A DNA stretch of 40,920 nucleotides from Spartobacteria bacterium (GCA_009930475.1 RZYC01000033.1:1-40920), one strand, 5' to 3'. Shown: positions 17,694 through 26,567, counted from the first letter of the stretch. Made by a program: numbers and translations. Notes: generated by a model not told the origin, from the sequence alone.

Positions 17694-19217
17694 ATGGCAA
17701 AACAGGTGAAGAACGCAATATCTCCTACTCGTGAGGAAGATTATCCCGAATGGTACCAACAAGTGGTGCGCGCGGCAGAAATGGCGGAGACGTCGGCCGT
17801 TCGCGGGTGCATGGTCATCAAGCCATGGGGATACAGTCACTGGGAGAACATTCAGCATGCACTGGACGGGATGTTCAAGGCAACCGGCCACAAAAACGCC
17901 TATTTCCCCTTATTCATTCCGCTGAGTTACTTGCAGAAAGAAGCGGATCATGTGGACGGATTTGCTAAGGAATGTGCCGTGGTAACTCATCATCGTCTGG
18001 AAGCAGATGACAAAGGTATCCTGCGTCCGGCTGGACCGCTGGAAGAGCCGCTGGTAGTCCGTCCCACATCGGAAACCATCATTGGCGCCACCTTTGCCAA
18101 ATGGGTGGAATCCTATCGCGATCTGCCGTTACTGATCAATCAGTGGGCCAACGTGGTTCGCTGGGAAATGCGCACACGGCTCTTCTTGCGCACCGCAGAA
18201 TTCCTTTGGCAGGAAGGGCATACCGCCCATGCTACCAGAGAGGAAGCGGTGGAGGAAACCATGAAAATGCTGGATGTCTATGCTGATTTTGCAGAAAACT
18301 ACATGGCCATGCCGGTGATCAAAGGCGAAAAAACAGCGGGCGAACGTTTTCCCGGTGCATTGAATACGTTTTGCATCGAAGCCATGATGCAGGATCGTAA
18401 GGCCTTACAGGCGGGCACGTCGCATTTTCTGGGACAAAATTTCTCCAAAGCTGCCGGGATTAAGTATCAGAGCGAGCAGGGGGCGGAAGAATTTGCATGG
18501 ACGACATCATGGGGTGTTTCCACCCGTTTGATTGGTGGATTGATCATGACGCACAGCGACGATGACGGGCTGATCTGTCCACCGCGTCTGGCACCGGCGC
18601 ATGTGGTGATTCTGCCTGTGATGCGCAAGGGCGACGAGACCACGGATGTGATGGATTATTGCACCGCACTGGCTGAAGCACTTCGCGGCGTTATCTATAT
18701 GGGCAGTCCGCTGCGCGTGGAACTGGATGGACGCGATCTTGGTGGTGGAACCAAGGTCTGGCAGTGGATCAAGCGCGGCGTTCCTATTCGTCTGGAAGTC
18801 GGGCCGAGGGATATTGCATCGGATTCTGTATTTGTGGGCAAACGCATTTCGGGGCCGAAAGAAAAGAAAGGCCAGGCTCGCACTGAATTTATCGCTACCG
18901 TGGTCGATCAGCTGGAAGCGATTCAGCAGCAGATGTTTGACAAGGCCAAGGCTTTCCGTGCCGAGCATACCCGCATGATTGACGACAAAGATGAGTTTTA
19001 CGACTTTTTCACCGCGAAAAACCCCGATAAACCCGAAATTCATGGAGGCTTTGCCATGACCCACTGGTGCGGCGAAACAGAGGTGGAAGACCAGATTAAA
19101 AAAGATTTGAATGTGACGATTCGCTGCATTCCGCTGGATGCTGATGCCGAGCCGGGGATTTGTCCCTTTACAGGGAAACCCAGTCTCCGCCGGGTTGTAT
19201 TTGGTAAATCATACTGA
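17694..19217 (+). CDS. proS: Prolyl-tRNA synthetase, short (archaeal/eukaryotic-like) type
   Basis: Class II aminoacyl-tRNA synthetase charging tRNA-Pro, 507 aa. It belongs to the group that lacks the large bacterial editing insertion: motif 2 (RTRLFLRTAEFLWQEGHTAHAT is the surrounding area, from about 160) follows directly on the RPTSET block. The anticodon-binding domain (about 300-400) and the C-terminal zinc-type domain of this group follow, with Cys459, Cys478 and Cys490 visible. GACGAGGGAACAGC before the ATG gives a good ribosome-binding site. The 234-nt gap upstream is occupied by the dyad array. Because the insertion domain is absent, editing of mischarged tRNA would have to be done by other proteins. 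Confidence 0.96.
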   Translation: MAKQVKNAISPTREEDYPEWYQQVVRAAEMAETSAVRGCMVIKPWGYSHWENIQHALDGMFKATGHKNAYFPLFIPLSYLQKEADHVDGFAKECAVVTHHRLEADDKGILRPAGPLEEPLVVRPTSETIIGATFAKWVESYRDLPLLINQWANVVRWEMRTRLFLRTAEFLWQEGHTAHATREEAVEETMKMLDVYADFAENYMAMPVIKGEKTAGERFPGALNTFCIEAMMQDRKALQAGTSHFLGQNFSKAAGIKYQSEQGAEEFAWTTSWGVSTRLIGGLIMTHSDDDGLICPPRLAPAHVVILPVMRKGDETTDVMDYCTALAEALRGVIYMGSPLRVELDGRDLGGGTKVWQWIKRGVPIRLEVGPRDIASDSVFVGKRISGPKEKKGQARTEFIATVVDQLEAIQQQMFDKAKAFRAEHTRMIDDKDEFYDFFTAKNPDKPEIHGGFAMTHWCGETEVEDQIKKDLNVTIRCIPLDADAEPGICPFTGKPSLRRVVFGKSY

Positions 19218-19275
19218 AGCACAGATTTTGCATACCGGTTCCTGCAAAAGGACCGTGCGAAAAAGGGAATAATTG

Positions 19276-20268
19276 ATGGAAGAAATGTATCTCAGAGAAG
19301 AAGGCCAAGGCAAGGGCGTCCGCCGTCTGGTTATTCTGGCGGCAGCCATATTAATTACTGGCGGTGCGCTGTTTATGGTGTTTTATCGCCGTGCGCCCAA
19401 AGACGACGTGCCGAAAGATGACATCACCTCGCAAATCGAAAACGTGGTGGCCAGCGGCGATAATCAGGCGCTGGTGCAGTTTTCCGATGAGCTGGAGCCT
19501 GCGGCTGATGCCGTGGAGGTACCGGCTGCGCCTGTTAAACAGAGCAGTTTTGCAAAAAATCGCGAACAGACGGCCCGATTGTTCAACGAAGCGCAGGAAC
19601 TGCACAAGAGCAACCAGCTGATGGATGCGCGTGCCAAGTATTTCGAGGCACTGAATGTCTGTGACGACAGCGTGCAGCAAGCAGAAATCGAAGAGGCGCT
19701 GGGCAGGCTTCACACGGAAATGGTTTTTACTCCCAATCAGATGTCGGAGAAAGTGGATTACGTGATCAAGAGCGGTGATACTCTGGGACGTCTTGCATCT
19801 GCACATGGCACCACCGTGGAACTGATCCAGAAGGGGAATAATATCAAGGGATCGCTGATTCGGCCGGGCGATTTTATCCGTATTCTCGATGGCACTTTTG
19901 CCATTGAAGTCGATAAATCTGACAACACGCTGGTGGTGACATTAAATGACCGGTTCTTTAAACGCTATCGTGTGGGAACGGGGAAATATGGGCGGACACC
20001 CGTAGGCGATTTTAAAATCACCGATCGGCAGGTCAAACCTACCTGGTGGCGTCCCGACGGTAAACGCATTCCCTTTGGCGATAAAGAAAATCTGCTGGGA
20101 ACGCATTGGCTGTCACTGGATGTGCGGGGCTACGGGCTGCATGGCACCTGGGAACCTGACTCAATTGGATCACAATCCAGCGCGGGCTGTGTGCGCATGC
20201 TGAATGAAAACATCGAAGAGTTGTACAACCTGATTCCTTTGGGAACAAAGGTCACTATCAAAGATTAA
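19276..20268 (+). CDS. LysM-containing L,D-transpeptidase (YkuD family)
   Basis: A membrane-anchored peptidoglycan enzyme of 330 aa. The N-terminal helix is at about 17-36, a helical Asp/Glu/Ala-rich stalk runs to about 150, a LysM peptidoglycan-binding domain is at about 160-205 (VDYVIKSGDTLGRLA ... IRPGDFIRI), and the YkuD domain is at about 212-329. The catalytic pair is intact: His289 in GLHGTW and Cys305 in SSAGCVRM. Such enzymes form 3-3 cross-links or attach proteins to the wall. The ATG at 19276 has AGGGA upstream; a TTG one codon earlier is less likely. It lies 58 nt after proS. Confidence 0.92.
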   Translation: MEEMYLREEGQGKGVRRLVILAAAILITGGALFMVFYRRAPKDDVPKDDITSQIENVVASGDNQALVQFSDELEPAADAVEVPAAPVKQSSFAKNREQTARLFNEAQELHKSNQLMDARAKYFEALNVCDDSVQQAEIEEALGRLHTEMVFTPNQMSEKVDYVIKSGDTLGRLASAHGTTVELIQKGNNIKGSLIRPGDFIRILDGTFAIEVDKSDNTLVVTLNDRFFKRYRVGTGKYGRTPVGDFKITDRQVKPTWWRPDGKRIPFGDKENLLGTHWLSLDVRGYGLHGTWEPDSIGSQSSAGCVRMLNENIEELYNLIPLGTKVTIKD

Positions 20269-20290
20269 CCGCCCAAGCGGAGAGTATTTT

Positions 20291-21247
20291 ATGAACGGAT
20301 ATACATTACCCTTTGAAAAACCCCTGTTGGAGCTGACCAAGCGGCTCAATGCCCTGAAGACGGAAAGCGAAAGCCAGAACATCGATTTCGATCAGGAAAT
20401 CAAAACTATCGAAGCGAAAATTGAAACAACCCGCATCGATATCTATAACAAACTGAGTTCTTGGCAGCGTGTTCAAATTGCACGTCATCCGCTGCGGCCT
20501 TATCCTCGCGATTATCTCGAAAAAATCTCCGACGATTTTATGGAGCTGCACGGGGATCGTCTTTTTGCCGATGATCGTGCCATTATTGGTGGGTTTGGGC
20601 ACATCGATGACCAAAAAGTGCTGTTTATCTGCACGCAGAAAGGCCGCGAAACCAAGAGTAATTTGGAATGCAATTTCGGATGCGCCTATCCGGAGGGATA
20701 CCGTAAAGCATTGCGTCTGATGAAACTGGCTGCCAAGTTCAATGTTCCGGTGGTCACGCTGATTGATACGCCCGGGGCCTTTCCCGGGATGGAAGGCGAG
20801 GAACGGCATGTGGCGGAAGCGATTGCTGTGAATTTGCGTGAAATGGCTGTATTGCCGGTTCCCGTTGTCGTCATTGTGACTGGTGAGGGTGGTAGCGGCG
20901 GCGCGCTGGGTATCGGCGTCGGGGATCGAGTGCTTATTATGCAGAACGCCTATTATTCTGTGATTTCGCCCGAAGGCTGTGCCGCCATCATTTGGAAAGA
21001 TCGCGCGTTTGCCGATAAAGCGGCCGAGGCACTGAAATTGACGGCCAATGAATTGAAAGAACTGGGTTTGGTGGATGACATTATTCCTGAACCTATGGGC
21101 GGCGCGCACCATGATCCGGATTGGCAGAGTGATCAGATCAAAAGTATGATTCTGCATTATCTGGCTGAATTGAAGGACGTGCCGGTCGATGAACTGCTGG
21201 AAAATCGCTATCAAAAACTACGGGCTTACGGGCGGTTTCAGGAATAG
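20291..21247 (+). CDS. accA: Acetyl-CoA carboxylase carboxyltransferase subunit alpha
   Basis: The alpha subunit of the carboxyltransferase that makes malonyl-CoA for fatty-acid synthesis, 318 aa, normal length. Typical blocks are the helical N-terminus (LTKRLNALKTESESQNIDF), the ARHPLRPYPRDYLE segment, LHGDRLFADDRAI, LIDTPGAFPGMEGEERHVAEAIA, and the oxyanion-hole glycines in GEGGSGGALGIGVGD followed by SVISPEGCAAI. AGCGGAGAG precedes the ATG. The beta subunit gene accD is not in the window. It is 22 nt from the L,D-transpeptidase gene. Confidence 0.97.
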   Translation: MNGYTLPFEKPLLELTKRLNALKTESESQNIDFDQEIKTIEAKIETTRIDIYNKLSSWQRVQIARHPLRPYPRDYLEKISDDFMELHGDRLFADDRAIIGGFGHIDDQKVLFICTQKGRETKSNLECNFGCAYPEGYRKALRLMKLAAKFNVPVVTLIDTPGAFPGMEGEERHVAEAIAVNLREMAVLPVPVVVIVTGEGGSGGALGIGVGDRVLIMQNAYYSVISPEGCAAIIWKDRAFADKAAEALKLTANELKELGLVDDIIPEPMGGAHHDPDWQSDQIKSMILHYLAELKDVPVDELLENRYQKLRAYGRFQE

Positions 21248-21295
21248 TTTTTCTGGATTGAGCAGCGTGAATGCACAGGCGAAAGAGCATGCGCG

Positions 21296-21967
21296 ATGAA
21301 TGAACATCGACCCGTTTTAGCCATTGATCAGCCGCTGAAAGTGCGCTGTCCCGATTATTGCGTCGGGATGGTCTGGGCGGACGTGGCCAATGGATCCTAT
21401 TCGGCTGCTTTGTGGAAGGAAATGGATGCGGTCGCCGATGCCATTCGCGGCTCTGTGACCCTTCCGGATATAAAGAATCATCCCCATATCCATGCGACTA
21501 GAAAAGCGTACAAAAAATGTGGTAAGGATCCGAATCGCTATCGTCCGGCAGCCGAGGCTCTGCGTCGCCGGGTTATTCAGGGGAAGGGACTGAACACCAT
21601 CAGTATTCTGGTGGATCTGGTGAATCTTTTGTCGCTGAAAACGGGCTATTCTATTGGCGGATTCGACCTGGATAAGATCCATTGTCCTATGCGCTGGGGT
21701 ATTGGCGAAAAGAACGAACCGTATCATGGCATTGGGCGTGGTGCACTGAACATCGAAGGGCTGCCCACCCTGCGCGATAATCTGGGCGCTATTGCTACGC
21801 CTACCAGTGACGAAAAACGCACCCGTATTCATCTCAGCACCAAACGGATGTATATCAATATCAACGCGTACGATGGCGAAGCGGGATTGCAGGAGGCGAT
21901 AGACTATGCGATGACCTTGCTTGAGAACTTCGCCCAGGCGACGGATGTGGTCACGGATATATGCTAG
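21296..21967 (+). CDS. Stand-alone B3/B4 tRNA-binding/editing domain protein
   Basis: A 223-aa protein consisting of the B3/B4 domain found in the PheRS beta chain (COG3382). Typical pieces are the NHPHIHATRKAYKKCGKDPNRYRPAAEALRRRV area (about 60-95), LVDLVNLLSLKTGYSIGGFD at 103-122, and the acidic/glycine-rich C-terminal half ending in an INAYDG segment. In PheRS this domain removes wrongly attached Tyr; free-standing copies are thought to act on aminoacyl-tRNA, but their targets are mostly unknown. It lies two genes after proS. No strong ribosome-binding site is visible before the ATG at 21296. Confidence 0.85.
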   Translation: MNEHRPVLAIDQPLKVRCPDYCVGMVWADVANGSYSAALWKEMDAVADAIRGSVTLPDIKNHPHIHATRKAYKKCGKDPNRYRPAAEALRRRVIQGKGLNTISILVDLVNLLSLKTGYSIGGFDLDKIHCPMRWGIGEKNEPYHGIGRGALNIEGLPTLRDNLGAIATPTSDEKRTRIHLSTKRMYININAYDGEAGLQEAIDYAMTLLENFAQATDVVTDIC

Positions 21968-22000
21968 ACAGTCTGAACGCGATTTGATTGGATATCCGTC

Positions 22001-22882
22001 ATGAATGATGAGTTAAACGATCAGCAATGGGATGTGCAGGAAACCATCTCCATGTTCGAACAGATTCTGGAGGTGATGCCGGATGATGAAATGGCTCTGC
22101 GGACGTTGTACGATACATATATCATGACCGGACAGCGGGAAAAAGCCTTTCAAATGCTGCTGCGCCTCGGCGGGTTGGCTCTCAATGAGAAGGACGATGA
22201 CACCGCTACCTTTTTCAGGTCGCAGTATGCTGAATTCGAGGATCTCGCTACGCCGGAAAATCAGAAATTTCATGATGAGCTGCTTTTGGCCTTTGCCGAT
22301 CAGTCAGATACGATGGCGCCGGGCGGATTTGGTTTTGGTGATGACGATGACGGGATTAATCCCTTGGCGGCATGGACCAGTGAGGTGCTCCCGGCAGGGG
22401 AACAGAAGGATGCGGAATTAACCTTGGCTTGGAAGTTGTTTAAAGCCGATCTTCTGTCTCAGGATGATTATTCTATGGTATTGCAGGATTTGACCGACAT
22501 GTCGTCAAAAAAACTGGATGTGCCAGCCAGTGTCCTCCATGTGCTGCATGATCGCGGGTATTCCCGTTTTTCATCTATTATTGGCTATCTGGTGCGTGAA
22601 ACTGCGACGCCGTTCATTAGTTTGGTTCATTTTGATGTTCAGGAAAGCGTTTATAATGCGATTCCTATGGATTATATGAGACATCGCGGTGCTGTATGTT
22701 TCCAGCAGATCGATAACGAACTGGTCGTCGGTCTGCTTAATCCGCTGGATCAGGCACTGCGCGAACAGTTGCGCATGATTACAGGGAAAAAATGTCATTT
22801 TTATCTAGTGGTTCCCGAAGAGTATGATGCCTTGTTATCAAAAATTAAAGAGCTGGATGTAGAACGGAAAACGGTCGGCTGA
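22001..22882 (+). CDS. TPR plus MshEN (GspE N-terminal) domain protein
   Basis: A 293-aa soluble protein. The first 90 residues look like a short TPR-like helical pair (TISMFEQILEVMPDDEMALRTLYDTYIMTGQREKAFQML). An acidic linker follows (FGFGDDDDG). The last 100 residues match the N-terminal domain of type II secretion/type IV pilus ATPases (MshEN): TPFISLVHFDVQESVYNAIPMDYMRHRGAVCF, LVVGLLNPLDQALREQLRMITGKKCHFYLV. In MshE this domain binds c-di-GMP. The ATPase part itself is absent, so the protein is an orphan regulatory or binding module. The sigma-54-type promoter of the next gene lies 20 nt after its stop. Confidence 0.75.
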   Translation: MNDELNDQQWDVQETISMFEQILEVMPDDEMALRTLYDTYIMTGQREKAFQMLLRLGGLALNEKDDDTATFFRSQYAEFEDLATPENQKFHDELLLAFADQSDTMAPGGFGFGDDDDGINPLAAWTSEVLPAGEQKDAELTLAWKLFKADLLSQDDYSMVLQDLTDMSSKKLDVPASVLHVLHDRGYSRFSSIIGYLVRETATPFISLVHFDVQESVYNAIPMDYMRHRGAVCFQQIDNELVVGLLNPLDQALREQLRMITGKKCHFYLVVPEEYDALLSKIKELDVERKTVG

Positions 22883-22901
22883 TGCACGTCGGTGAATTCT
22901 G

Positions 22902-22917
22902 TGGCATATCGCTTGCT
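22902..22917 (+). promoter_or_regulatory. Sigma-54-type promoter before the small TPR gene
   Basis: TGGCAT-N5-TTGCT is close to the sigma-54 consensus TGGCAC-N5-TTGCA/T, with the invariant GG and GC exactly placed. It lies in the 75-nt gap between two genes. The -12 GC is 42 nt from the ATG at 22958, so transcription would start near 22928. Confidence 0.75.
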
Positions 22918-22938
22918 TAGGTTTGGGTGAAAACCTAA
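22917..22938. promoter_or_regulatory. Dyad over the predicted transcription start
   Basis: TTAGGTTT and AAACCTAA form a perfect 8-bp inverted repeat with a 6-nt centre (22925-22930). The centre coincides with the start site predicted from the sigma-54 element. It could be a protein-binding operator or a small 5' hairpin. It precedes the AAGGAAG ribosome-binding site of the TPR gene. Confidence 0.6.
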
Positions 22939-22957
22939 CCAAGGAAGATACGTCGCC

Positions 22958-23461
22958 ATGTGGAACACTTTCAATGAACATTTTGTAGATGCATACCGCC
23001 GCCAAGATTTTGATGCCGCCTTTCAATGGGCGAAAAAATCGCTTGATTATGCCTACGATGAGTTTGGCAGTCATGATGTTCATACCGCAACGTCTCTGAA
23101 TAATGCCGCTGTTTTGCTTCGTACACTGGATTATCTCGATGATGCCGAAGTGCTTGTTCGTAAAGCACTATCTATCAACATCGAAGTTCGGGGGATGGAG
23201 CATCAGGAAACGGGGAACTGCTTGAATAATCTGGCCATTATTCACAGCGACCGCGGACATTTCGAGGAAGCGGAAAAACTGTACAAGTGGGCCATCGAAA
23301 TCCGGGAAGCGGCACTGGGTAAAAGACATCCGGATTTGCTGGTTAATATCAGCAATATGTCGCGAATGTATGAAGCGGCCGGGCGACCGGATGAGTCCGA
23401 GGCCTTTCGCAGGCAGTCCGAAACATTGCAGGAATTGGTTTATTGCAATACGGCGGTGTAG
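22958..23461 (+). CDS. Kinesin-light-chain-type TPR protein
   Basis: A 167-aa protein made almost wholly of 42-residue TPRs of the kinesin-light-chain kind (HTATSLNNAAVLLRTLDYLDDAE, ETGNCLNNLAIIHSDRGHFEEAEKLY, HPDLLVNISNMSRMYEAAGRPDES). It is a small soluble protein-binding scaffold without an enzymatic domain or signal peptide. AAGGAAGATACGTCGCC before the ATG is a good ribosome-binding site. It has its own sigma-54-type promoter, so it is probably expressed only when an enhancer-binding activator is switched on. The helicase fusion follows after 126 nt with a candidate promoter of its own. Confidence 0.88.
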   Translation: MWNTFNEHFVDAYRRQDFDAAFQWAKKSLDYAYDEFGSHDVHTATSLNNAAVLLRTLDYLDDAEVLVRKALSINIEVRGMEHQETGNCLNNLAIIHSDRGHFEEAEKLYKWAIEIREAALGKRHPDLLVNISNMSRMYEAAGRPDESEAFRRQSETLQELVYCNTAV

Positions 23462-23511
23462 GCTGGCCGGGCCGGGATTAAGTGTTCCGCTGTATCGTTT
23501 TTTCAGATTTC

Positions 23512-23539
23512 TTGACCAACATGGATTTATCATTATCCT
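23512..23539 (+). promoter_or_regulatory. Candidate sigma-70 promoter of the helicase fusion
   Basis: TTGACC (23512-23517), a 16-nt spacer and TATCCT (23534-23539) lie about 50 nt before the chosen GTG start. The fit is moderate, but this is the only reasonable pair in the gap. Confidence 0.35.
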
Positions 23540-23587
23540 ATAACTTTTCGTATCGTGGTGTTTCATCTTGTTCAGGAAAGTCAAAAA

Positions 23588-26464
23588 GTGGATATTTTAG
23601 TTTATAATCAGCTGGATGCAGGCAAGGTCAGGTCGCAGTTTAAACGCGTTTCCGCTATGTTGGCCGCAGGTAATTTCCGGGGTGCCGATGTTAAAAAAAT
23701 GCAAAATACGGGGTTGTATCGGGCCAAACTCAATGATACAGACCGACTGCTCTTTAAAATCGGTATGTATCAGGGAGAAACCGTCATTCTGTTATTGGAG
23801 GTCATCCTTAATCATGATTACGATCATGCGCGGTTTTTGCGCGGAAAAAAGGTGGATGAATCGGAGTTCACCCCGTTGGATGCGCCGGATAAACTGGATG
23901 CCAAGGATCTCGAATCACTGGTTTACATCAATAAAAAGCAACCACATTTTCATCTGTTAGATCGCATTATCAGCTTCGATGACCATCAGCTGGAAGCCTA
24001 TGGCCAGCGGTTGCCGCTTATACTCATTGGATCCGCCGGTAGCGGAAAAACCGTGCTGCTAATGGAGAAAATCAAGGAGATGCGGGGCGACGTGCTCTAT
24101 ATCACCCTTTCTCCTTATTTGGCTGATCATGCCCGCCGGCTTTACTATTCGCTGGGGTACGACAATGAAAGGCAGCACATCACTTTTGCGTCTTTTCATG
24201 ATTTTCTCGGGATGATTCGTGTTCCCGATGGAAAACCCGTTCATTATAATGCTTTTTCAGCTTGGTATGCCCGTTACCGTCAACAGTATCCGTTTCGAAA
24301 TGCTCACATGCTGTTTGAGGAATTTGGTGGAGTGATTACGGGTTCTGCTGTCGATCAACCTTGTCTCTCGCGTGATGAATACATGGCACTGGGTGTGCGA
24401 CGCTCTATCTTTGATCAGTCTGAGCGGTCGCGGGTTTATGATTTGTTTGAGAGATACCGGGATTCGCTAAACGAAAACGGATTTTACGACCCGAATATTA
24501 TGGCATGGGAATATCGATCTCTGTGTGAGCCGACCTACGATTGTATTGCGATGGATGAAATCCAGGATTTGACCAATGCACAGATCGCTCTAGTTCTGAG
24601 CGGATTGCGTACGGATTCGAATTTCATTCTTTGTGGCGATTCAAATCAGATTGTTCACCCCAATTTTTTTGCATGGAGCAGTCTGAAATCAATGTTTTAC
24701 AGAAAGAAAACGGAACGGCCAACCGAGGTGTTCCGTGTTCTGAATCAAAATTATCGCAATGCCTTACGCGTTGTCGAAACGGCGAATCAGCTGCTGCGTA
24801 TTAAAGTGGCCCGGTTTGGCTCCGTCGATCGCGAAAGCAATTATCTGGTTCGTTGTGTTTCGTCGCGTAAAGGTGATGTCGAGCTGCTTTCTGATTCGGC
24901 ATCGGGGAATAAATTGCTCGATGAAAAGACGCATCGCTCAACCCGTTTCGCTGTGATTGTGTTGCGCGATACCGATAAAATGGCCGCTCGAAAGTATTTT
25001 AAGACACCCCTGGTTTTCTCTATTCAGGAAGCCAAGGGTTTGGAATATGAGAATATTATTCTCTACAATATCGTTTCCGGTTGCCGTAAAGAGTTCGAAG
25101 AAATAACACAGGGCATTGCCGTCGATGATCTTCAGGGTGATCTTGATTATGCCCGTGCTAAGGATAAAACCGATAAATCTTTGGAAATATATAAGTTTTA
25201 TATCAACGCCCTGTACGTCGGTCTGACTCGGGCCGTCGACCGCGTTTTTTTAGTCGAATCCGATACGCAGCATCGCCTTTTTTCCCTTCTTCATCTCAAT
25301 GTCTGTAAACAGGCAGGGCAGATTAAATCAGAATCTTCTACAGATGAGGAATGGCGGGAAGAGGCTTCGCGTCTGGAGAAGAAAGGGAATATTGAGCAGG
25401 CTGAGCAAATTAGGAAGCAAGTACTGAAACTGCAGCCGGTTCCATGGACGGTCTGGACGGTTGATAATTTGTCTGAACTAAAGAAACAAGCATTGGATCC
25501 CGCCAGCTTCAATAAAAAAGCGAAACAGCAACTCTATGAATACGCCCTTGTTTATGGTGATCGTTCAACGCTTCAGGAACTGGTTGATTTTAAATTTACT
25601 CGTGCCGGGAAAGAAATGAATCCTGCTGTCGTAGAGCGTGATTATGCCCGTGACTGCTTTACTAAGGATTTTAAAGAGGTTCGCCAGAAAGTGAAGTTGT
25701 ATGGCGTTGATTATCGTAATCCGCTGAATAAAACCTCGCTAATGGTGGCTGCTCTGATCGGTCGAATGGACGTGGTCGAGTGGTTGATCAACGAAGGGGC
25801 CTCCATCGATGCGACGGACAATACCTGGCAGTCCTGTTTTTGGCAGATCATCTTCCGCCATCTGCAAGAGCGAGGCATGATGTCGGAGAATGACTTTGAA
25901 ACCGCATTGCAATGGCTCACTCCTGAGTGCCTCAATATTCAGATTGATCGCAAACTGAAGCGACTGGAAAAACATCAATACGAATTCTGGATGCTGGTCA
26001 TATTCATATACAAAATGGCAAAGACAGCTCATATACCGTTAACCAACAGTGTGGGACGTTATTACGCCGATCATTATTTCACCAGTAAAAACCTGGCCGA
26101 TTTCAGCAGCCTCATCCCCGATAACTTCATGCCTGCCCACCGAAAACAGCGCAAATACTGTTCTGCTGCCCTCTCAAAAAATGAACATCACAATCATGAT
26201 TTACCGTATAACCGTAAAATCGTATCGCGAATAAAAACCGGTTATTACATGATCAACCCCATGATCAAGCTGCTGATCAACGATCAATGGATTTCTGTGT
26301 CCGACCTGATTCACAGCGAATTTTCTCAGCACCTTAAGTATACCGAAGAATGTTGGAAAAATCCGACCGGAATAGCTCCGAAACCATCCCGGCAAACAAA
26401 ACAAAAAAAGAAATCGACCAAAAAGAAAACGAAACTCAAGCCCGTCAAAGGCTGGTATAAGTAA
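23588..26464 (+). CDS. RelE-like fold / UvrD-type helicase / ankyrin fusion protein
   Basis: A 958-aa protein with three parts. Residues 1-90 resemble the RelE/ParE toxin fold (GLYRAKLNDTDRLLFKI ... LLLEVILNHDYDHARFL). Residues about 130-560 form a superfamily 1 helicase: Walker A GSAGSGKT at 148-155, Walker B MDEIQD with Asp323-Glu324, QEAKGLEYENIIL from 480 and YVGLTRAVDRVFLV from 543. Residues about 714-750 are an ankyrin-type repeat (TSLMVAALIGRMDVVEWLINEG), and the tail is very lysine-rich. I use the GTG at 23588 because AGGAAAG lies 7 nt upstream; two GTG codons at 23555 and 23558 lack such a site. Similar RelE-like/helicase combinations occur in scattered bacteria, and eukaryotic TRANK1 also joins repeats to such a helicase. 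A role in defence or RNA/DNA quality control is inference. Confidence 0.85.
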   Translation: MDILVYNQLDAGKVRSQFKRVSAMLAAGNFRGADVKKMQNTGLYRAKLNDTDRLLFKIGMYQGETVILLLEVILNHDYDHARFLRGKKVDESEFTPLDAPDKLDAKDLESLVYINKKQPHFHLLDRIISFDDHQLEAYGQRLPLILIGSAGSGKTVLLMEKIKEMRGDVLYITLSPYLADHARRLYYSLGYDNERQHITFASFHDFLGMIRVPDGKPVHYNAFSAWYARYRQQYPFRNAHMLFEEFGGVITGSAVDQPCLSRDEYMALGVRRSIFDQSERSRVYDLFERYRDSLNENGFYDPNIMAWEYRSLCEPTYDCIAMDEIQDLTNAQIALVLSGLRTDSNFILCGDSNQIVHPNFFAWSSLKSMFYRKKTERPTEVFRVLNQNYRNALRVVETANQLLRIKVARFGSVDRESNYLVRCVSSRKGDVELLSDSASGNKLLDEKTHRSTRFAVIVLRDTDKMAARKYFKTPLVFSIQEAKGLEYENIILYNIVSGCRKEFEEITQGIAVDDLQGDLDYARAKDKTDKSLEIYKFYINALYVGLTRAVDRVFLVESDTQHRLFSLLHLNVCKQAGQIKSESSTDEEWREEASRLEKKGNIEQAEQIRKQVLKLQPVPWTVWTVDNLSELKKQALDPASFNKKAKQQLYEYALVYGDRSTLQELVDFKFTRAGKEMNPAVVERDYARDCFTKDFKEVRQKVKLYGVDYRNPLNKTSLMVAALIGRMDVVEWLINEGASIDATDNTWQSCFWQIIFRHLQERGMMSENDFETALQWLTPECLNIQIDRKLKRLEKHQYEFWMLVIFIYKMAKTAHIPLTNSVGRYYADHYFTSKNLADFSSLIPDNFMPAHRKQRKYCSAALSKNEHHNHDLPYNRKIVSRIKTGYYMINPMIKLLINDQWISVSDLIHSEFSQHLKYTEECWKNPTGIAPKPSRQTKQKKKSTKKKTKLKPVKGWYK

Positions 26465-26531
26465 ATCCTAATATCTCTAATATCTCTCCTATGATGTACT
26501 AAATATTGCCAGGCTATATAGTTTTCTTTTG

Positions 26532-26560
26532 TTGCATCCTTCGGCGATTTGTGATCTGAT
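26532..26560 (+). promoter_or_regulatory. Candidate promoter of RAYT gene 2 (leaderless geometry)
   Basis: TTGCAT at 26532-26537, a 17-nt spacer and TCTGAT at 26555-26560 end 7 nt before the ATG at 26568, the same geometry as at RAYT genes 1 and 3. Each box alone is only a moderate match. Confidence 0.35.
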
Positions 26561-26567
26561 TACGGAC

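Noticed and set aside
20306-21214. Long open frame antisense to accA
   Set aside because: His- and Phe-rich composition typical of reverse-strand reading, no family resemblance; accA is certain.
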